This document shows, piece after piece, positions 61,346 through 64,000 of a DNA stretch of 64,000 bases. Numbering within the stretch: the stretch's first letter is position 1; every line of letters starts with the position of its first letter. The stretch covers positions 1 to 64,000 of the forward strand of contig JAEWPC010000059.1 of NCBI GenBank assembly GCA_023460795.1. Direction: 5' to 3'. Position numbers and translations under genes: made by a program. Source of the DNA: Bacillota bacterium (GTDB lineage: Bacteria > Bacillota > Bacilli > Paenibacillales > Paenibacillaceae). The notes below the pieces were generated by a model. The model had not been told where the DNA came from. It saw only the letters and a list, made by a program, of their open reading frames with translations, and did no database searches.

Positions 61346-62503
61346 GTGCATTTAACCCAGCTAAACAACGAATACCAGTTGGTATTATATCTCTCGAAAC
61401 CGTACTTATCAAATGAAGAAGCGAATGAATTAATTGCCTTGCTAGATACTGATATGGACTGGTCTATAGTAATTGGACATTTGGAATTACACAGGATCGC
61501 AGGGATTGCATGGAAGACCATAGAGAAATATGTGTTTACGAATATAAAAAATAAGTGTAAGTGCAATCGACTCTACAAGTACCTTCGAAATAGTTATAAG
61601 GTTCAAGAAATTCAAGTGAAAGAGCAGCAAAAATATACAACGCGAGTTTGTCAGTTGTTTGATGAATCTAAGATTAACTATGTTCTCTTGAAAGGTCTAG
61701 TCTTGACTCATGGAGTCTACCGAGATAACGGTATGAGAATATTTAATGACAATGATTTCTTGGTACATCCTGATCAATTACAAATGGCTGTTAATTTATT
61801 GAAAAGTGAAGGCTATATACAAGGAAATATACGACAAAATCGAACCATTGAACCTCCAAGTCGTAAAGAACTGGTTATGCATTCCATGGTGTCACATGAA
61901 ATTATTCCATTTGTAATGGAAGTAGAAGGAAGCAGCTTCCTTCAGCACCACGTTATTGACTTACACTTTTCAGCAAATCTAATGACAAGACAACGGAATA
62001 CATTACTGGTTGAAGATTTGATGAGAAAAAGTATAGAAGTCCCAATGAATGATGTACATGTAAAAGTCCTAGACTGGGAAGATATGCTGCTTTTCCTTGC
62101 ACATCATCTCTACAAAGAGGCGACATCTTATCGTGATCTTTTATTGTATAAGGACTTACTTCTATATAAATTTTGCGATATTAACTTTTTCTTATCAAAC
62201 CCGGATATTATGCAGCAAGTCAAGTGGGGGTCTCTTATTGAGAAAGCAAGAGAACGTGGAAACGAGGTTGATTTGTACTTTACGCTTTATCACGTTACGG
62301 TGCTCTATGGAAAAAATGCATTTTTGGAAGAAGTAATGCAGAACTTGAAACTAGATGATAAAAGTTTCTTAGATACTGTATATAAATATGACAGCACAGA
62401 TGTGCTGTACCGTTATGAATGTGACATCCTCAGCCGCATATTCGATTTCAATCGACCGGCTCAAATAAGACCTATGGTAAATGAGGAATTTGAGTTCGTG
62501 TAG
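61346..62503 (+). CDS. Nucleotidyltransferase-fold protein of natural-product clusters
   Basis: This 385-residue protein begins at GTG behind AAGGGGC. Residues about 110-150 have V-L-L-K-G-L-V-L-T-H-G-V-Y and R-I-F-N-D-N-D-F-L-V, the G-(S)-x(n)-D-x-D nucleotidyltransferase pattern of the uncharacterised family that I recall beside lasso-peptide and NRPS clusters (PF14907). The usual first Asp of the pair reads N-D-N-D. It may activate or modify the product with a nucleotide; no reaction is known to me for this family. Confidence 0.65.
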   Translation: MHLTQLNNEYQLVLYLSKPYLSNEEANELIALLDTDMDWSIVIGHLELHRIAGIAWKTIEKYVFTNIKNKCKCNRLYKYLRNSYKVQEIQVKEQQKYTTRVCQLFDESKINYVLLKGLVLTHGVYRDNGMRIFNDNDFLVHPDQLQMAVNLLKSEGYIQGNIRQNRTIEPPSRKELVMHSMVSHEIIPFVMEVEGSSFLQHHVIDLHFSANLMTRQRNTLLVEDLMRKSIEVPMNDVHVKVLDWEDMLLFLAHHLYKEATSYRDLLLYKDLLLYKFCDINFFLSNPDIMQQVKWGSLIEKARERGNEVDLYFTLYHVTVLYGKNAFLEEVMQNLKLDDKSFLDTVYKYDSTDVLYRYECDILSRIFDFNRPAQIRPMVNEEFEFV

Positions 62504-62532
62504 TTTTATTCATATGGAGGGAAGCCGCAAAC

Positions 62533-63543
62533 ATGAGTATGATACGTGTTCATAATTTAACTAAAACATTTAAGAGACCTATTCGACCTAAAGGTCTTCG
62601 AGGCGCTATAAATGATTTGTTTAACCGTCAATACGAAACTAAGGTGGCTGTAAAAGATTTATCTTTTGAAGTCAATAAAGGTGAGATCGTTGGATACCTC
62701 GGACCTAATGGTGCTGGAAAATCAACATCTATAAAAATGTTAGTAGGGATATTGGTTCCAACCGAAGGTAGCGTTCAGGTAAATGGTATTGTGCCATATA
62801 ATGATCGAACATTAAATGCTAAACAAATAGGTGTTGTATTCGGTCAGAGATCCCAACTGTGGTGGGATATCCCCGTATCAGAGACTTTATACATGATGAA
62901 ATATATGTATCGAATTCCGGATGATATATTTAAGCACAACATGGATATATTTACAGACATTTTAGATATCGGAAGTTTCCAGCATGTAGCAGTTCGACAA
63001 TTAAGCCTTGGCCAAAGAATGCGTGCAGATCTATGTGCCGCGTTACTGCACAATCCACAGGTGGTTTTCTTAGATGAGCCGACGATTGGTCTTGATATCG
63101 TTGCAAAAAAGAAGATTAGAGAATTTCTGCTGGAAATTAACCAGGTCTATAAAACAACAATCATGTTAACAACACATGATATGTCCGATATCGAAAAACT
63201 ATGTTCCAGAGTAATCGTGATTAATGACGGCCAAAAGGTTTATGACGGTTTATTGGATGGTTTAAAGAGGAATTACGGTTCTGGTGAACTAATGAAAGTT
63301 CAGACTGAAGTGCCTTGGGAAAGAGATTACCAAGACCTTTATGCAATTGGTGTAAATAAAGTGGAGTATGTGGATGAAACTAAGTTCAATATTCAGTATA
63401 ACAAAGAAACCATAAGTTCGACGAATCTGCTCACCTATATAATGAACAAGGCTAGAATAATTGATTTTGAAGTACGACCTAGTGAGATTGAGGAAGTTAT
63501 CCGCGAAATATATGACCGTGCCGCTAAACATGAACATGCTTAG
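62533..63543 (+). CDS. ABC-2 type exporter ATPase
   Basis: This 336-residue ATPase has Walker A G-P-N-G-A-G-K-S-T (57-65), the Q-loop segment V-F-G-Q-R-S-Q-L-W-W-D, signature L-S-L-G-Q-R, Walker B V-V-F-L-D-E-P-T and switch T-T-H-D-M. The Q-R-S-Q-L-W-W-D motif is typical of the COG4586 group of ABC-2 exporters. With the following permease it probably exports the product of the cluster. GGAGGGA precedes the ATG. Confidence 0.88.
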   Translation: MSMIRVHNLTKTFKRPIRPKGLRGAINDLFNRQYETKVAVKDLSFEVNKGEIVGYLGPNGAGKSTSIKMLVGILVPTEGSVQVNGIVPYNDRTLNAKQIGVVFGQRSQLWWDIPVSETLYMMKYMYRIPDDIFKHNMDIFTDILDIGSFQHVAVRQLSLGQRMRADLCAALLHNPQVVFLDEPTIGLDIVAKKKIREFLLEINQVYKTTIMLTTHDMSDIEKLCSRVIVINDGQKVYDGLLDGLKRNYGSGELMKVQTEVPWERDYQDLYAIGVNKVEYVDETKFNIQYNKETISSTNLLTYIMNKARIIDFEVRPSEIEEVIREIYDRAAKHEHA

Positions 63544-63554
63544 GAGGAATCCGA

Positions 63555-64000
63555 ATGTTGTATTGGAAAATCATGTTTAATTCCGTGCAGAGTAATACGG
63601 CATATCGGTTCCACAGTTTTGTGTCAACCTTTAATAGAATTCTCAATGTGATTGTAAACGTCTCTTTATGGACAGCACTTTACGCTGGAGTAAATCTAGT
63701 TTCTTCCGAAGTAAATATATCATTAGAGGACATGATTACTTACGCAATATTGAGTACATTTGTCACTATACTGATTCAAAACGGGAATATCGGCTCGATT
63801 TCATCGAAAGTGCAGTCCGGTGAAATTGCCATCTACATGATACGTCCGATTGGACTCTTCCGAGCTTTATTATTTGAGGAAGTCGGGCGTAAGATTTTCG
63901 TGGTTATTTTTGAAGCGCTCCCAGTCTTGATATTTGGCAGTTTCATCTTTGGTGTACACTTTCCAGACACCATTCATTTATTACTGTTCGTTTTAACACT
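63555..64000 (+). CDS. ABC-2 type exporter permease, N-terminal part
   Basis: The frame opens at the ATG after TAGGAGG and stays open to the window edge (148 full codons, no stop). The sequence has alternating hydrophobic segments (I-L-N-V-I-V-N-V-S-L-W-T-A-L-Y, A-I-L-S-T-F-V-T-I-L, I-F-E-A-L-P-V-L-I-F-G) and I-S-S-K-V-Q-S-G-E-I-A-I-Y-M-I-R-P, typical of the COG4587 permease group paired with this ATPase type. The partner permease expected after it is outside the window. Confidence 0.82.
   Translation, partial: MLYWKIMFNSVQSNTAYRFHSFVSTFNRILNVIVNVSLWTALYAGVNLVSSEVNISLEDMITYAILSTFVTILIQNGNIGSISSKVQSGEIAIYMIRPIGLFRALLFEEVGRKIFVVIFEALPVLIFGSFIFGVHFPDTIHLLLFVLT

Noticed and set aside
26400..64000. 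A CRISPR array or cas genes, considered because of the DinG-like helicase.
   Set aside because: No regularly spaced identical repeats and no Cas motifs were seen.

Overview
The window looks like the chromosome of an endospore-forming Bacillota of the Paenibacillaceae (Paenibacillus or Cohnella type). The evidence is a small acid-soluble spore protein with a sigma-G-like promoter, ytaF, a Bacillus-like polA-mutM-ytaF-coaE gene order, PhoP-type Pho boxes and many CBS/EAL/GGDEF signalling proteins. The genus is an inference. Two kinds of DNA meet at about 26.35 kb: a GC-rich core on the left and a much more AT-rich accessory region that runs to the right edge.

Core, 1-26.35 kb. It opens with the end of a Gfo/Idh/MocA oxidoreductase, a STAND-type LuxR regulator, a hemerythrin-like protein and a secreted protein. 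Next comes a phosphate-starvation block at 4.4-18.5 kb: a soluble CBS/chemoreceptor-like signalling protein, a secreted beta-propeller, two complete sets of PstS-PstC-PstA, two PstB ATPases shared by both sets, PhoU, a degenerate-EAL/CBS/GGDEF protein and an intact EAL phosphodiesterase. Four 11-bp-phased Pho boxes with identical geometry precede these transcription units, so phosphate uptake and c-di-GMP/chemotaxis-like signalling appear to share one control. The replication/repair/sporulation block follows (polA, mutM, ytaF, coaE, a lytic transglycosylase, a SASP, nrdR) and ends at a tRNA-Ala(GGC).

Accessory region, 26.35-64 kb. A tyrosine integrase lies directly behind the tRNA-Ala, the usual layout of an integrated island; I found no second copy of the tRNA end, so the far boundary is probably outside the window. 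Inside are: (a) 27.7-31.8 kb, single AT-rich genes (signal peptidase, unknowns, a PD-(D/E)XK-HIRAN protein) separated by a hairpin-centred repeat family with the core AACTAACGGGCAG, arranged like cassettes; (b) a DinG-type helicase and three consecutive tyrosine recombinases (35.7-39.5 kb); (c) a defective Mu-like transposable prophage (39.9-51.4 kb) with repressor, Ner-like protein, MuA, MuB, GemA, two Mor paralogues, a tape-measure protein and a prohead-protease-like protein, but no terminase, portal, capsid or lysis genes; (d) the scar of another integrative element (excisionase and broken integrase, 52.9-53.7 kb); (e) a small-molecule biosynthetic cluster from 54.8 kb off the right edge.

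That cluster is the most interesting part: a BtrH-like protein, SbnA and SbnB homologues (which in staphyloferrin B biosynthesis make L-2,3-diaminopropionate), an adenylation domain whose hand-read code DIWELTADDK suggests a diamino acid, a free-standing carrier protein, an acyl-CoA-dehydrogenase-like flavoprotein, a nucleotidyltransferase-like protein and an ABC-2 exporter. It reads as a pathway that makes 2,3-diaminopropionate, tethers it to a carrier protein, oxidises it there, transfers it and exports the product.
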